Translations under genes and position numbers: made by a program
Origin: Pirellulales bacterium
GTDB lineage: Bacteria; Planctomycetota; Planctomycetia; Pirellulales; UBA1268
Length of the DNA: 64,000 nucleotides
Assembly (NCBI GenBank): GCA_016779265.1
Contig: JADHNY010000006.1
Coordinates: forward strand, 1 to 64,000
Direction: 5' to 3'
Notes under the pieces: generated by a model
What the model was told of the DNA's origin: nothing
The model's input: only the letters and a program-made list of their open reading frames with translations
Database searches by the model: none
Shown here: positions 41,098-50,859 of the stretch, one piece after another
Layout of the letters: each line of letters opens with the position of its first letter
How positions within the stretch are numbered: position 1 is the stretch's first letter

Positions 41098-42105
41098 CTA
41101 CGACGGGCCGCCTGCGTCGAATCCCAGCCGACAGCCCTCTCGCAGGCTGCTGCCACGCAGATATTCACCGGCCGTCATCAGCCGTCGACCTTCCGGCACA
41201 AGCTGCCGAATGACCAGCGTGGTTCCCTGGCCACAGGCCACGGTCACGCTTCCGGGCTCTGCCCGATCGACTGCCAGAACGGTGCCGGCCTCAGTGTCGG
41301 CGGCAGGAGGGTCGCCAACGGTCACGTCTACTAGCACGAGGCGTTGTGGCGCGGCACCCTCGGGAGCAAAGAAGGTCGCAAGGCGTGGCCAAGGATCGAG
41401 GGCTCGTCGTCGCCGTTCAAGCTCGTCCGCAGGCCTGGCCCAGTCCACCAGCCCGCAGGCCTTTGTCAGCCGGGGTGCGCGTGTCACGAGCTGAGGATCC
41501 TGCCGCGTACCCACATCGCCTCCGTCAGCGGCCGCCACCGCATCGATTGCTGCGAGCACCTGCTCCCCGCCGTCAGCAGCGAGCCGCTCCTCCAGCGTGG
41601 CAGCGGTGTCGTCGACCGCGATCGGCTGCTCACGACTGACGATCACGGCCCCCGCGTCGAGACGCGGCGACATCCGGATCACGCACACGCCGGTGGTGGC
41701 GTCGCCTTCGAGAATCGCCCACTGCACCGGCGCTGCCCCCCGATGCCGCGGCAGCAGCGACCCATGCAGGTTGATGCCGCCATACCGAGCGACCGCCAGC
41801 GTGTCAGCAGCCAAGATCTGGCCGTAGTCGCATACCACCAGCAGGTCTGGCTGCAGCGCGGCCAGCTGCTCGCAGACGTCTGCCGCGTTGATGTCTGGCG
41901 GGGCGAGCACGCTCATGCCCGCCTGCTCTGCTGCGAGCCTCATCGGATTTGGCGGCGGCCGCCTGCCGCGAGTCACGCGATCCGGCCGAGTGACCACCGC
42001 CACAATCTCGTGAGCTGACGCCACCAGAGAGCGAAACATCGGCACAGCAAACGGACCGGTGCCCATCACCACCAGCCGCAGGGGCCTCGTTGCAGTCTCA
42101 GGCAT
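41098..42105 (-). CDS. fmt: Methionyl-tRNA formyltransferase
   Basis: LRLVVMGTGPFAVPMFRSLV; YGQILAADTLAVARYGGINLHGSLLPRHRGAAPVQWAILEGDATTGV. Confidence 0.93.
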   Translation of the reverse strand: MPETATRPLRLVVMGTGPFAVPMFRSLVASAHEIVAVVTRPDRVTRGRRPPPNPMRLAAEQAGMSVLAPPDINAADVCEQLAALQPDLLVVCDYGQILAADTLAVARYGGINLHGSLLPRHRGAAPVQWAILEGDATTGVCVIRMSPRLDAGAVIVSREQPIAVDDTAATLEERLAADGGEQVLAAIDAVAAADGGDVGTRQDPQLVTRAPRLTKACGLVDWARPADELERRRRALDPWPRLATFFAPEGAAPQRLVLVDVTVGDPPAADTEAGTVLAVDRAEPGSVTVACGQGTTLVIRQLVPEGRRLMTAGEYLRGSSLREGCRLGFDAGGPS

Positions 42106-42140
42106 ACGCGAGGATCTCCCCTTCACGAAACATGGCGTGG

Positions 42141-42791
42141 TCAGGCCTGGCAGCGAACCCGTTCCAGGGCATCGAGCCGTGCCACGATCTGCCGATCGTT
42201 GGGCAGTTCTCCGCGAGCCTGCATGCCAGCAAAGATTTCTCGAAAGCCATCGAGGGCCCGCTCCGCTTCCATCGCTGAGGCTTCGGAGAGCCGGTCGGTA
42301 AACAGGCGGCCTTCGATGTGGTCAAACTCGTGCTGCACCACGCGAGCAAGAAAGCCATCGAGGTCAGCATCGATCACCTCGCCGGCCAAGCTGTAGGCCT
42401 TCACCCGCACCCGTTCGGGCCGACGGACATCCATCCGCACGCCAGGCAGGCTTAAGCAGCCCTCTTCCTGCAAGGCGGTGCCGCGTGGCCGGCTCAGCTG
42501 CGGATTGATAAACACGAGTTCTTCGCCCGCGTCTGGCCGCCCTTCGGTGTTCACGATAAACAACCGGTACGGCAGGGCCACCTGGTTGGCCGCCAGCCCC
42601 ACGCCCTGCTCGGCGTACATGATTTCGAACATCTGCCGCACCGCATCTCGCAGCTCGTCGTCGATGCGGACCACCGGCCTGGAGACACGCCGCAGGGCTG
42701 GATGCGGATACTCCACCAGTTCCAGCTGTCCGATCGCAGCGTCGGGGCCTTCATCAGCCGAGTCGGCGGCATGTGCGGAAGAATCGTTCAT
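42141..42791 (-). CDS. def: Peptide deformylase
   Basis: GVGLAANQVALPYR, EEGCLSLPG, QHEFDHIEGRLFTDRL; directly upstream of fmt. Confidence 0.95.
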   Translation of the reverse strand: MNDSSAHAADSADEGPDAAIGQLELVEYPHPALRRVSRPVVRIDDELRDAVRQMFEIMYAEQGVGLAANQVALPYRLFIVNTEGRPDAGEELVFINPQLSRPRGTALQEEGCLSLPGVRMDVRRPERVRVKAYSLAGEVIDADLDGFLARVVQHEFDHIEGRLFTDRLSEASAMEAERALDGFREIFAGMQARGELPNDRQIVARLDALERVRCQA

Positions 42792-42934
42792 GAGACCTGT
42801 GGGGTGCGGGACGGTTGCTGAGCATGCCGCGAGCTGGCACGCACATCACTGGTAGTCTAGCGCGAAGAGTGTCGTCGTGTCGCGATCCTCTCGTCTCAGT
42901 GGCCAAAAGAACCAAAAGCGAGGATGATGCTGCC

Positions 42935-43459
42935 ATGACATCCTCACCGATCCGCTGGTCACACCCCGCTGTTGTTGCCGCCACCTGTCTCTGGCTGGGC
43001 CGGATTCCTTGGGCACCCGGCACCTGGGGAGCCGCCGCCGGGATCGGGCTGGCCGTTGTGCTTGGCCGAGCCGCGGAAGCGGTTGGCGGCGGTGCCGCGG
43101 GAGTGACTCTGGTGGCTGAGTTCGGCCTGCTCGTGCTGGTCAACGCGGTCAGCATTCCGCTCTGCACGCGGGCCGCTGAGGCGATGGGTGGAAAGAAGGA
43201 TCCTGGCGCGATCAACATCGATGAAGCCGCCAGCATGCCCCTGGCCCTGTTTGTGCTCCCACTGGCTGATCGCAGCTGGGGGGTGATGCTACTGGCATTT
43301 CTGCTGTTTCGGTTCTTCGACATCCTCAAGCCATTTCCCTGTCGCCAACTAGAACGGTTTCCTCTGGGCTGCGGCATCATGGCTGACGACTGGGGAGCTG
43401 CCGTCTGGACAGGCTGCTGCCTGGCGGTGATCTCGTTGACTGGCTGGCTCCCTGCGTAA
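42935..43459 (+). CDS. pgpA: Phosphatidylglycerophosphatase A
   Basis: WLGRIPWAPGTWGAAAGI; DPGAINIDEAASMPLALFVLP; FRFFDILKPFPCRQLERFPLGCGIMADDWGAAV. Confidence 0.88.
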   Translation: MTSSPIRWSHPAVVAATCLWLGRIPWAPGTWGAAAGIGLAVVLGRAAEAVGGGAAGVTLVAEFGLLVLVNAVSIPLCTRAAEAMGGKKDPGAINIDEAASMPLALFVLPLADRSWGVMLLAFLLFRFFDILKPFPCRQLERFPLGCGIMADDWGAAVWTGCCLAVISLTGWLPA

Positions 43460-43463
43460 CACC

Positions 43464-44150
43464 ATGCACATCCTCCTTCTCGACGAGCGTCTCGCCGACC
43501 GGCCGTGCCCAGACCTCGAGCCACTCCTCCCGCTGCTTGCGGTTGATGGCGTGCGGGTGTCGCTCTGCAGCCCTGCTGCCGCACCTCCAGCGACTGGCCT
43601 GCTCTCACAAAACCATGGCTGGCCGATCCGGCTTGATCAGCTTCACACGCACAGCCTGGTGAGCAGCTGGAGCGACTTTATGTCCTCACTCACGAATGAG
43701 GGCAGCAGTCTCACCACGGCAGCGGCGAGACTCACTGAGATGCAGCAGGGGCTGCTGAGAGAACTGATCCGCCGAGCGGTGACCACTGCGGTTGATGAAA
43801 CGGATGTTGACGTGATTTTCGTCTGCCAGGCAGGCATTCTCGTCGAGTTTGCGATCGAAACCGGCCCGCCGGTGGCGGCCCATGCCGACGAAGTCGATCT
43901 GGCCACCTTGGCAACCGCAGGTCGGCTCAAAGAGATCGTGGCCGCATCGCTAAGCTCCTGCGAACTTCTGGCCGCCGACACCCACGCGACTGCGTTGGCG
44001 CTTAGCACTGCCTGGATCGAGCCCGACTCCGAACGGCCGATTGAAACCTGGGGCTTCAAGGCAGGCCTCGCGACCCCGCCGCTGGAGAGCATCGCCGCCC
44101 GAATCAGGGACGCCTGCCAGACGGCACTCAGTCGCCGCTTTGCGACCTGA
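43464..44150 (+). CDS. Hypothetical protein resembling an isolated GT4-type N-terminal domain
   Basis: MHILLLDERLADRPCPDLEPLLPLLAVDGVRVSLCSP..VDVIFVCQAGILVEFAIETGPPVAAHADEVDLA..SSCELLAADTHATALAL; no recognisable C-terminal half. Confidence 0.4.
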   Translation: MHILLLDERLADRPCPDLEPLLPLLAVDGVRVSLCSPAAAPPATGLLSQNHGWPIRLDQLHTHSLVSSWSDFMSSLTNEGSSLTTAAARLTEMQQGLLRELIRRAVTTAVDETDVDVIFVCQAGILVEFAIETGPPVAAHADEVDLATLATAGRLKEIVAASLSSCELLAADTHATALALSTAWIEPDSERPIETWGFKAGLATPPLESIAARIRDACQTALSRRFAT

Positions 44151-44565
44151 ACAAGCGGTCGATCTCACCCGCCTCAAGGGCATGGAGAAACGCATCGAAG
44201 TCTCGATACACGGCCTGGCTCGTAAGCTGCACGACCCAGTTGTGCACCAGCGGGGTGATCGTCACGACAACCCGTGCGTGTCGGTGTGCTTCCCACATTT
44301 CGATGGCGGTGCCCATCGATGCCTCAGGCACGTAGGCCACGAGTAGGTCGAACTCCTGGCACATCGCAACATGTCCCATGAAGACACTGCGTGCCTCTTC
44401 CAGGCCGTAGCCGATCGAGTTGGTGTGGTTAGCGTGGGGATCGTAGACTTCGGCCTGTGGCCAGCGGGCCTCGACTGCCCTGCGAAAACGATCGCGGTAG
44501 GTCTGGTCGTGGACGAGCGCGGCCACGTGTGATCCCTGCATGATCCCCGCGAGAAAAATCCGCAT
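44128..44565 (-). CDS. Nucleoside 2-deoxyribosyltransferase-like protein
   Basis: MRIFLAGIMQGSHV..AEVYDPHANHTNSIGY..VAMCQEFDLLVAYVPEASMGTAIEMWEAHRHARVVV; SD-like GGAG upstream of ATG 44565. Confidence 0.55.
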   Translation of the reverse strand: MRIFLAGIMQGSHVAALVHDQTYRDRFRRAVEARWPQAEVYDPHANHTNSIGYGLEEARSVFMGHVAMCQEFDLLVAYVPEASMGTAIEMWEAHRHARVVVTITPLVHNWVVQLTSQAVYRDFDAFLHALEAGEIDRLFRSQSGD

Positions 44566-45883
44566 GGCACGTTCTCCAGCATCGACATCCAAAAAAACGA
44601 CCGCTCGCAAGCCCGCGTCCGGCCGTACTCGCTCAACGCCTGCAGCGAACCCTAAAGCATCGTCCGCTGCGGGGAAAGGCACCAGCGACGTCCCGGGTAG
44701 TCAAGAGCCTGACCTGGCCTCGTCACTCGACCTGGTGATGCAACTGATGGCTATCCGAGGTGGCTCTGGTGACGAAAAAGACGTTGCCGCGTTCGTGGTG
44801 GAACAGCTCAAGGCGGCCGGCTGCCCGGCAGAGGCCATCAGCTTTGACAGAGCCAACGAAAAGACACCGCTTGGTGGCAACGTCGGCAACCTGATCGTGA
44901 AACTGCCCGGGACCGTCCGTGGCCCGAGGCGACTGCTGATGGCACACATGGACACGGTGCCGGTCTGCCTCGGTTCGCAGCCAGTCCTCAAGAAGGTGAA
45001 GGGGCAGCGAATTGTGACCTCGTCTGACCCAGCGACCGGTCTTGGGGCCGACGACCGATCGGGGGTGGCGATCGTGCTGGCGACAGCCTTGGAGGTTCTC
45101 CGTCGTGGCCTGCCGCATCCGCCGCTGACCTTCTTCTTTGCAATCCAGGAAGAAGTTGGGCTCTGGGGGGCGCGGCTCGTGTCGGCGTCTGCCCTCGGCA
45201 AGCCAAAGCTGGCCTTTAACTTCGACGGCGGCGCGGCTGACAAACTGACGATCGGCGCCACCGGCGGTCATCGCCTTGACATCGAAATCGAGGGCATCCC
45301 ATCACATGCCGGCGTGGCTCCTGAGAAGGGTGTCTCCGCTGTGGCAATCGCATCGCTTGCGATTGCGAGCCTTGTTGACGATGGGTGGCATGGACTGGTC
45401 ACCAAAGGCGGCAAACGTGGCACAAGCAATGTCGGTGTGATCCAGGCAGGCAATGCGACCAATGTCGTTGCCGAACGGGCCAGCCTCAAGGCAGAAGCCC
45501 GTGGCCATGACCAGGGCCTCCGCAATCGCATCGTGCGGGCAATTGAGAAGGCCTTCAAGGATGCCGCTCGCCGGGTGAAGTCGGCAGACGGCAGAACGGG
45601 TCGTGCCGAGGTGACAGGCCATCTTGACTACGAGGCTTTCCGACTCGACGAGGCAGAGCCGTGCGTGGTCGCAGCCCGCGAGGCGGTGGAAGCCGTGGGG
45701 CTCTCGCCGCGGCTTGACGTGTCCAACGGTGGCCTCGATGCCAACTGGATGGCAGCCCACGGGATTCCTACCGTGACGATTGGCTGTGGCCAGTATGACA
45801 TCCACACCACCGATGAGTGGCTCGACGTCGATGCCTTTGAGCATGCCTGCCGCATCGCCCTCCGCCTGGCCACAGGAAACTGA
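44564..45883 (+). CDS. M20-family metallopeptidase
   Basis: LLMAHMDTVPVCLG, GLGADDRSGVAIVLATALE, FFFAIQEEVGLWGARLV, NGGLDANWMAAHGIPTVTIGCG. Start 44540 or 44564. Confidence 0.88.
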   Translation: MARSPASTSKKTTARKPASGRTRSTPAANPKASSAAGKGTSDVPGSQEPDLASSLDLVMQLMAIRGGSGDEKDVAAFVVEQLKAAGCPAEAISFDRANEKTPLGGNVGNLIVKLPGTVRGPRRLLMAHMDTVPVCLGSQPVLKKVKGQRIVTSSDPATGLGADDRSGVAIVLATALEVLRRGLPHPPLTFFFAIQEEVGLWGARLVSASALGKPKLAFNFDGGAADKLTIGATGGHRLDIEIEGIPSHAGVAPEKGVSAVAIASLAIASLVDDGWHGLVTKGGKRGTSNVGVIQAGNATNVVAERASLKAEARGHDQGLRNRIVRAIEKAFKDAARRVKSADGRTGRAEVTGHLDYEAFRLDEAEPCVVAAREAVEAVGLSPRLDVSNGGLDANWMAAHGIPTVTIGCGQYDIHTTDEWLDVDAFEHACRIALRLATGN

Positions 45884-45892
45884 AACCGCTCG

Positions 45893-46816
45893 ATGGTGGA
45901 CGTGGAGAAACACAACGTGACCCTCTCTGAGACCCAACTGGAGCTGCCGATCGGTGACCGGCTGATGCGGGGGGACTGTCTCGAGTCGCTCAGACAACTC
46001 CCTGATGCCTCGGCGCAGCTCAGCTTCGCCGACCCGCCTTTCAACATTGGCTACGACTACGACGCGTACGACGACACGCGGAGTGAGGACGACTACCTCA
46101 ACTGGAGTCGGGAATGGATGACGGAGGTGCAGCGGGTGCTCACCTCAGATGGCACCTTCTGGCTGGCGATTGGCGATGAGTACGCTGCTGAGCTGAAGGT
46201 GATGGCCACACGAGAGCTCGGCTTTGTCTGCCGCAGCTGGGTGGTCTGGTACTACACGTTTGGCGTGAACTGTAAAAACAAGTTCAGCCGCTCTCACACA
46301 CACCTCTTCCACTTTGTGCGCGACGCGAACGCATTCACCTTTAACGCCGAGGCGATCCGTGTGCCATCAGCGAGAGAGCTGGTCTACGGCGATAAGCGGG
46401 CCAACCCAAAGGGCCGGCTCCCTGACAACACCTGGATCCTGCGGCCACAAGACCTGCCAGAAGGGTTCAGCACCGACGAAGATACCTGGTACTTTCCCAG
46501 GGTCTGCGGCACCTTCAAGGAACGGTCAGGCTGGCATGGCTGCCAGATGCCGGAGCAGCTCCTCGGCCGCATCATCCGGTCCTCGAGCAACCCTGGCGAC
46601 CTCGTCGTCGACCCGTTCGCCGGAAGTGGCACCACACTGGCTGTGGCCAAAAAGCTCGGCCGTCGCTACTTCGGCTGTGAACTCTCCGAACAGTACGCTG
46701 AGCGGATCACCGAACGGCTCGCAGGAATCAAAGAAGGCGATCGACTCGACGGTGCGGAAGAGCCACTCAAGAGTGCCCCCACCACGGCCAAAGGCAGGCG
46801 TCTGAACCGATCGTGA
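45893..46816 (+). CDS. Site-specific DNA methyltransferase (N6-adenine/N4-cytosine type)
   Basis: Catalytic [13 protein letters not shown] upstream of SAM-binding [34 protein letters not shown] (beta-type order). Confidence 0.88.
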   Translation: MVDVEKHNVTLSETQLELPIGDRLMRGDCLESLRQLPDASAQLSFADPPFNIGYDYDAYDDTRSEDDYLNWSREWMTEVQRVLTSDGTFWLAIGDEYAAELKVMATRELGFVCRSWVVWYYTFGVNCKNKFSRSHTHLFHFVRDANAFTFNAEAIRVPSARELVYGDKRANPKGRLPDNTWILRPQDLPEGFSTDEDTWYFPRVCGTFKERSGWHGCQMPEQLLGRIIRSSSNPGDLVVDPFAGSGTTLAVAKKLGRRYFGCELSEQYAERITERLAGIKEGDRLDGAEEPLKSAPTTAKGRRLNRS

Positions 46817-46908
46817 GCGGCGTCCCACTGGCCTCTCTCTTGTGTCGGCTTGCCGTGCGTGGTGGAATGTGCGGCCTGAGGGGATTCTGAAGAGAAGAAA
46901 GGATATCG

Positions 46909-47760
46909 ATGCGCTACGGACTTAACTTGCTGCTCTGGACCGACCGGATGCACGAAGGCATGGAGCCGATCGTCGACGGGGTCAAAGAGATGGGCTACGA
47001 CGGCATCGAGATGCCGATGTTCGAACTCAACGAGAGCCTCTACGCCGACTGGGGAAAGCGGCTTGATGGCCTGGGCCTCGCCCGCACCGCTGTCAGCGTG
47101 CGTGGAACAGGTGACAATCCGATCAGCCCCTCTGCAAACGTGCGTGCCGCCGCTGTCGACGCCCTCAAGCGAACCATCGACTGCTGTCATGCGGCAGGCG
47201 CGAAGGTCCTCGCCGGCCCCAACCACTCGGCCATCGGCGAGTTCTCCGGAAGCGGTCCGACCGAAGACGAGTTCAAGTGGGGCGTCGATTCGCTGCGGCA
47301 GGCGGCAGAGCATGCCGGCGAGGCTGGCGTGACCTTCGCCGTGGAGTATCTCAACCGCTTTGAGAACTACTTCCTCACCAGCGTGGAGCAGACGGTGCGA
47401 TTTGTGCAGGCGGTGGATCATCCCGCCTGCCAGATGATGTATGACACCTTCCATGCAAACATCGAGGAGAAGGACCTCGCGGCAGCCATTGCCACCGCGT
47501 TGCCCCACACGGTCCTGGTGCACATCTCCGAAAACGACCGCAGCATCCCCGGCACGGGCCATGTCGACTGGAAGACCACCTTCGATGCGCTGCATGCCAA
47601 CAACTACGACGGCTGGATGGTCGTGGAGGCCTTTGGGCTAGCGTTGCCTGGTATCGCTGCCGCGACCAAGATCTGGCGGAAGATGTTCCCGGATGAAGAA
47701 ACACTCGCTCGCGACGGCCTCGCCTTCATGAAGCAGAACGTCAGCCAGCGTTGGGGCTGA
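46909..47760 (+). CDS. Sugar phosphate isomerase/epimerase (xylose isomerase-like TIM barrel)
   Basis: GLNLLLWTDRMHEGMEPIVDGVKEMGYDGIEMPMFE; FAVEYLNRFENYFL; MMYDTFHANIEE; VHISENDRSIPGTGHVDWKTTFDAL. Confidence 0.88.
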   Translation: MRYGLNLLLWTDRMHEGMEPIVDGVKEMGYDGIEMPMFELNESLYADWGKRLDGLGLARTAVSVRGTGDNPISPSANVRAAAVDALKRTIDCCHAAGAKVLAGPNHSAIGEFSGSGPTEDEFKWGVDSLRQAAEHAGEAGVTFAVEYLNRFENYFLTSVEQTVRFVQAVDHPACQMMYDTFHANIEEKDLAAAIATALPHTVLVHISENDRSIPGTGHVDWKTTFDALHANNYDGWMVVEAFGLALPGIAAATKIWRKMFPDEETLARDGLAFMKQNVSQRWG

Positions 47761-47853
47761 ACGGCCTCTCACTGAAACGGCAGGGAACGACGCGGAGGCT
47801 GCAGGCTGATCCCTGCCGCCACAATCGGTCATGCATGCGTAAGGAGACGCGCC

Positions 47854-48591
47854 ATGCCTCGCAACCGCGGTCAGGAGCCGACGGAGGGTTTTCGCGGAAG
47901 ACCCTCCGACGGCGGCCTGTCGATTGACCGGCTCGCCCAGGCGTTTGCCGCCATGATGGGCACCGGGGATTCGTCTGCTGCGCAAGAGGAGCAGCAGGGG
48001 GTGGCCAACGTCGACACCTCTCCCGACCTCGATGCCGATTCCAGCGAAGCGACCGATCCCGATGAGTTCTGTCGGGTCACACCAGCAACGATTCTCGAAG
48101 CAATGCTGTTTGTCGGCTTGCCCGAAGGCGAGCCGCTCTGCTCACGAAAAGTCGCGGCACTGATGCGGGGCGTTCGTCCACAGGAAGTCGACGAGATCGC
48201 TGAAGAGCTGCGGGCCCGTTACGACCGACAGCAGCGACCGTATGAACTGATCTCCGTCGGCTCTGGCTGGGTTCTGCGGCTGCGGGAGTCGTACCGACAG
48301 TTTGGCCGGATCCTCGAGCAACGAGCTCGCCAGGTACGACTGGGCGAAGAGGCGCTCGACACCCTGGCCGTGGTCGCCTGGAACCAGCCGGTTCGTCGTG
48401 ACCGCCTCGTCAGCCTCGGCTGTGACGCCCGACCGACCACGCTTCGCCAGCTCGTGCGGCGAGGCCTGCTGCGGCTCGTGACCGGCGAGAAGGGGGAAGA
48501 GCCGTTCTACGAGACAACCGAGAAGTTTCTCGACGTCTTCAAACTCCAACAGCTCTCAGACCTTCCAAAGCCAGACGCCCCACCCGCCTAA
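47854..48591 (+). CDS. scpB: Segregation and condensation protein ScpB-like
   Basis: ILEAMLFVGLPEGEPLCSRKVAALM; LGEEALDTLAVVAWNQPVRRDRLVSLGCDARPTTLRQLVRRGLLR; FYETTEKFLDVFKLQQLSDLP. Confidence 0.8.
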   Translation: MPRNRGQEPTEGFRGRPSDGGLSIDRLAQAFAAMMGTGDSSAAQEEQQGVANVDTSPDLDADSSEATDPDEFCRVTPATILEAMLFVGLPEGEPLCSRKVAALMRGVRPQEVDEIAEELRARYDRQQRPYELISVGSGWVLRLRESYRQFGRILEQRARQVRLGEEALDTLAVVAWNQPVRRDRLVSLGCDARPTTLRQLVRRGLLRLVTGEKGEEPFYETTEKFLDVFKLQQLSDLPKPDAPPA

Positions 48592-48596
48592 GTTTG

Positions 48597-49076
48597 TCAG
48601 CCCGCCACGAGCGTCTCGACAACGGCCGCCACTTTCTCCGCATGGCCATTGGCTCGCACGTTCTTAAACATCTTGGCAACACGCCCCTCTGGGTCGATCA
48701 CAAAAGTGCTGCGGACGATGCCCAAGGAGGTACGGCCGTAGAGGGTTTTCTCTCGCCATGCCCCGTACTTTTCAGCCACGCGGTGCTCTGGGTCCGCGAG
48801 CAGTGTGAACGGCAGGTCATACTTCTCACGAAACTGCTGGTGACTCTCGACCGAGTCGGGGCTGACGCCGAGAACCACAGCCTGGTTTGTGGTGAGCTCG
48901 GGCTGCAGGTCACGAAAGCCGCAGGCTTCTTTCGTGCATCCAGGGGTGTCATCCTTGGGATAGAAGTAGAGAATCACGTACGAGCCACGGAGGCTTGAGA
49001 GCTTGAGCTTGTCGCCTGTGTGCGTCTGCAGCGTAAAGTCTGGAGCCTTTCGGCCTTCCTCGATCCAGTCGCCCAT
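48597..49076 (-). CDS. bcp: Thioredoxin-dependent peroxiredoxin (Bcp-type)
   Basis: GRKAPDFTLQTHTGDKLKLSSLRGSYVILYFYPKDDTPGCTKEACGFRD; GVSPDSVESHQQFREKYDLPFTLLADPEHRVAEKYG. Start 49076 or 49115. Confidence 0.93.
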   Translation of the reverse strand: MGDWIEEGRKAPDFTLQTHTGDKLKLSSLRGSYVILYFYPKDDTPGCTKEACGFRDLQPELTTNQAVVLGVSPDSVESHQQFREKYDLPFTLLADPEHRVAEKYGAWREKTLYGRTSLGIVRSTFVIDPEGRVAKMFKNVRANGHAEKVAAVVETLVAG

Positions 49077-49181
49077 GTCCGTGTTTCCTCGATTGTCGCT
49101 GAGTTGGTCGTGCATCGCATGCGTGACCAGGCGGCCACATCATACGACCTGCCATCACGCAGGGGAGTCCCCGTGGCTGCC

Positions 49182-50312
49182 ATGAACACTCCGTCCTCGC
49201 ACGTGACCACAACCAGCGTCACGACGGCCTGTCTGCTGTCGCCCTCCGGCCGTTCTGCGTTGGCGGCCATCGGCGTCCGTGGTCCAGCCGCCATGGCCGC
49301 GGTTGAGGCCTTCTTTGTGCCGCGTGGACGCCGGTCACTTCAGCAGCACGATCAGCGAGCGGTGGTCTTTGGCAGATGGGGAGACAAGAGTGGTGAGGAG
49401 CTCGTTGTCGTCCTGCGTGACATTGACGATCTTGAGGTGCACTGCCACGGCGGCGCTGCCGCGTCTGCGGCCATCTTGAACGACCTCGCTTCCGCCGGCT
49501 GTCTACAGGTGGGCATCACAGCCTGGCAGACACGGTCAGACCTCGGAGGGGACGACGCAGGCCCCAGTGCAGAGCACTTGCGGATTGCCGCCGAGGCAGC
49601 GGCTGCCCTGGCCCACTCACGAGGCCCACAGGCCACCCGGATCCTGGCCCACCAGCTCTCCGGGAGCCTTGCAGCCGCTGTCGACCAGCTTACGGCCAGT
49701 TCGACGGCGAGGCGTGCACAGCTTGCTGACCAGCTCCTCGCCTGGGCCCCACTGGGACTTCGGCTGACAAGGCCCTGGCGGGTTGTGGTCGCTGGCCCAC
49801 CCAATGCAGGCAAGAGCAGCCTGGTGAACGCCCTGGCTGGATTCAGCCGGAGTATCGTGTCCCCTGTTCCCGGCACCACTCGCGATCTGCTGGAAACCAG
49901 GCTCGTGCTTGAGGGCTGGGACCTCGTTCTCGTCGATACCGCGGGCGTGCGGCGAATGACAGATGACCCGGTCGAGCAGGCAGGCGTGGCCAGGGCGATT
50001 CACGCAACGCGAGATGCAGACCTTGTCCTCGTGGTGAACGCGACCGATCAGGCCGACAGCACCACCGTGACAGACCTGTTCTGCCCAGAGGCTCCTCGAC
50101 TTGCCGTCTGCAGCAAGTCGGACCTGGCATCGCCTGAGCATCCACCGCTTGCTGAGGCGGTGCAGACCTCAACGCAGACAGGCGAGGGAATCACGGAGTT
50201 GGCCAATCGCATCATCACCACGCTTGTCCCACAGATGCCCGCCCCCGGAGAGGCGGTGCCTTTCACGGCTCGACACATCGAGCTCATCCAGCGGCTGCGT
50301 ACGGCGGGCTGA
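49182..50312 (+). CDS. MnmE/TrmE-like GTPase, C-terminally truncated
   Basis: Folate-domain-like VHCHGGAAA; G1 GPPNAGKSSL; PGTTRD; DTAG; CSKSD; ends at ..ARHIELIQRLRTAG with no C-x-G-K motif. Confidence 0.75.
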   Translation: MNTPSSHVTTTSVTTACLLSPSGRSALAAIGVRGPAAMAAVEAFFVPRGRRSLQQHDQRAVVFGRWGDKSGEELVVVLRDIDDLEVHCHGGAAASAAILNDLASAGCLQVGITAWQTRSDLGGDDAGPSAEHLRIAAEAAAALAHSRGPQATRILAHQLSGSLAAAVDQLTASSTARRAQLADQLLAWAPLGLRLTRPWRVVVAGPPNAGKSSLVNALAGFSRSIVSPVPGTTRDLLETRLVLEGWDLVLVDTAGVRRMTDDPVEQAGVARAIHATRDADLVLVVNATDQADSTTVTDLFCPEAPRLAVCSKSDLASPEHPPLAEAVQTSTQTGEGITELANRIITTLVPQMPAPGEAVPFTARHIELIQRLRTAG

Positions 50313-50388
50313 TAGCGAGGCTCGCTGAGACCTGCCATGTGGCCCGACGATCGCTCAAGCCATCAGCACGCCATCGCCTGCACACCTG

Positions 50389-50730
50389 CTAATACCGCGG
50401 CACGTCGGCATCCACCTCAAGGCTCCAGGCATCGATGCCGCCGGTAAGGCTTTGTGCTGTTGAGAAGCCCTTCTCTCGCAGAAACTCGACGACTCGCAGG
50501 CTCCGCATGCCATGGTGGCAGTGCACGACCAGAGGCTTCTGCCGCCAGTCCTCAATCTCGGCCAGCCTCTCGGCGATCTCCTGCATGGGAATCAGCAGAG
50601 AGCCTTCAATCTGGGCAATGGCATGCTCGTCTGGCCGTCGACAGTCGAGAAGCAAGAGGTCGGGGTTCGCCCGCATCCGCACGAGGTCATCGGTCGTGAT
50701 TTCCAGAGGGTGGTCGGTAGAGTTGTCCAT
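50389..50730 (-). CDS. Rhodanese-like domain protein
   Basis: LLLDCRRPDEHAIAQIEGSLLIPMQEI; active loop HCHHGMRSLRVVEFLREKGFSTAQSLTGGIDAW. Confidence 0.9.
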   Translation of the reverse strand: MDNSTDHPLEITTDDLVRMRANPDLLLLDCRRPDEHAIAQIEGSLLIPMQEIAERLAEIEDWRQKPLVVHCHHGMRSLRVVEFLREKGFSTAQSLTGGIDAWSLEVDADVPRY

Positions 50731-50859
50731 GAAAGCACCTCACGACTGGAATGATGAAAAGGCTGCGTTGACGATCGGTGGACTATCCACATGGCAGTGT
50801 ACCCTGGAGACGTCTCCCGAAGGCACACACCGCCCTCCTGCTCCTGACTTGGAATCCAG

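Noticed and set aside
39381-41213. 610-aa plus-strand ORF
   Set aside because: Antisense to miaB and the glnE start, with no family-like motifs; codon-bias artefact.
46666-47595. 309-aa minus-strand ORF
   Set aside because: Antisense to the sugar isomerase gene.
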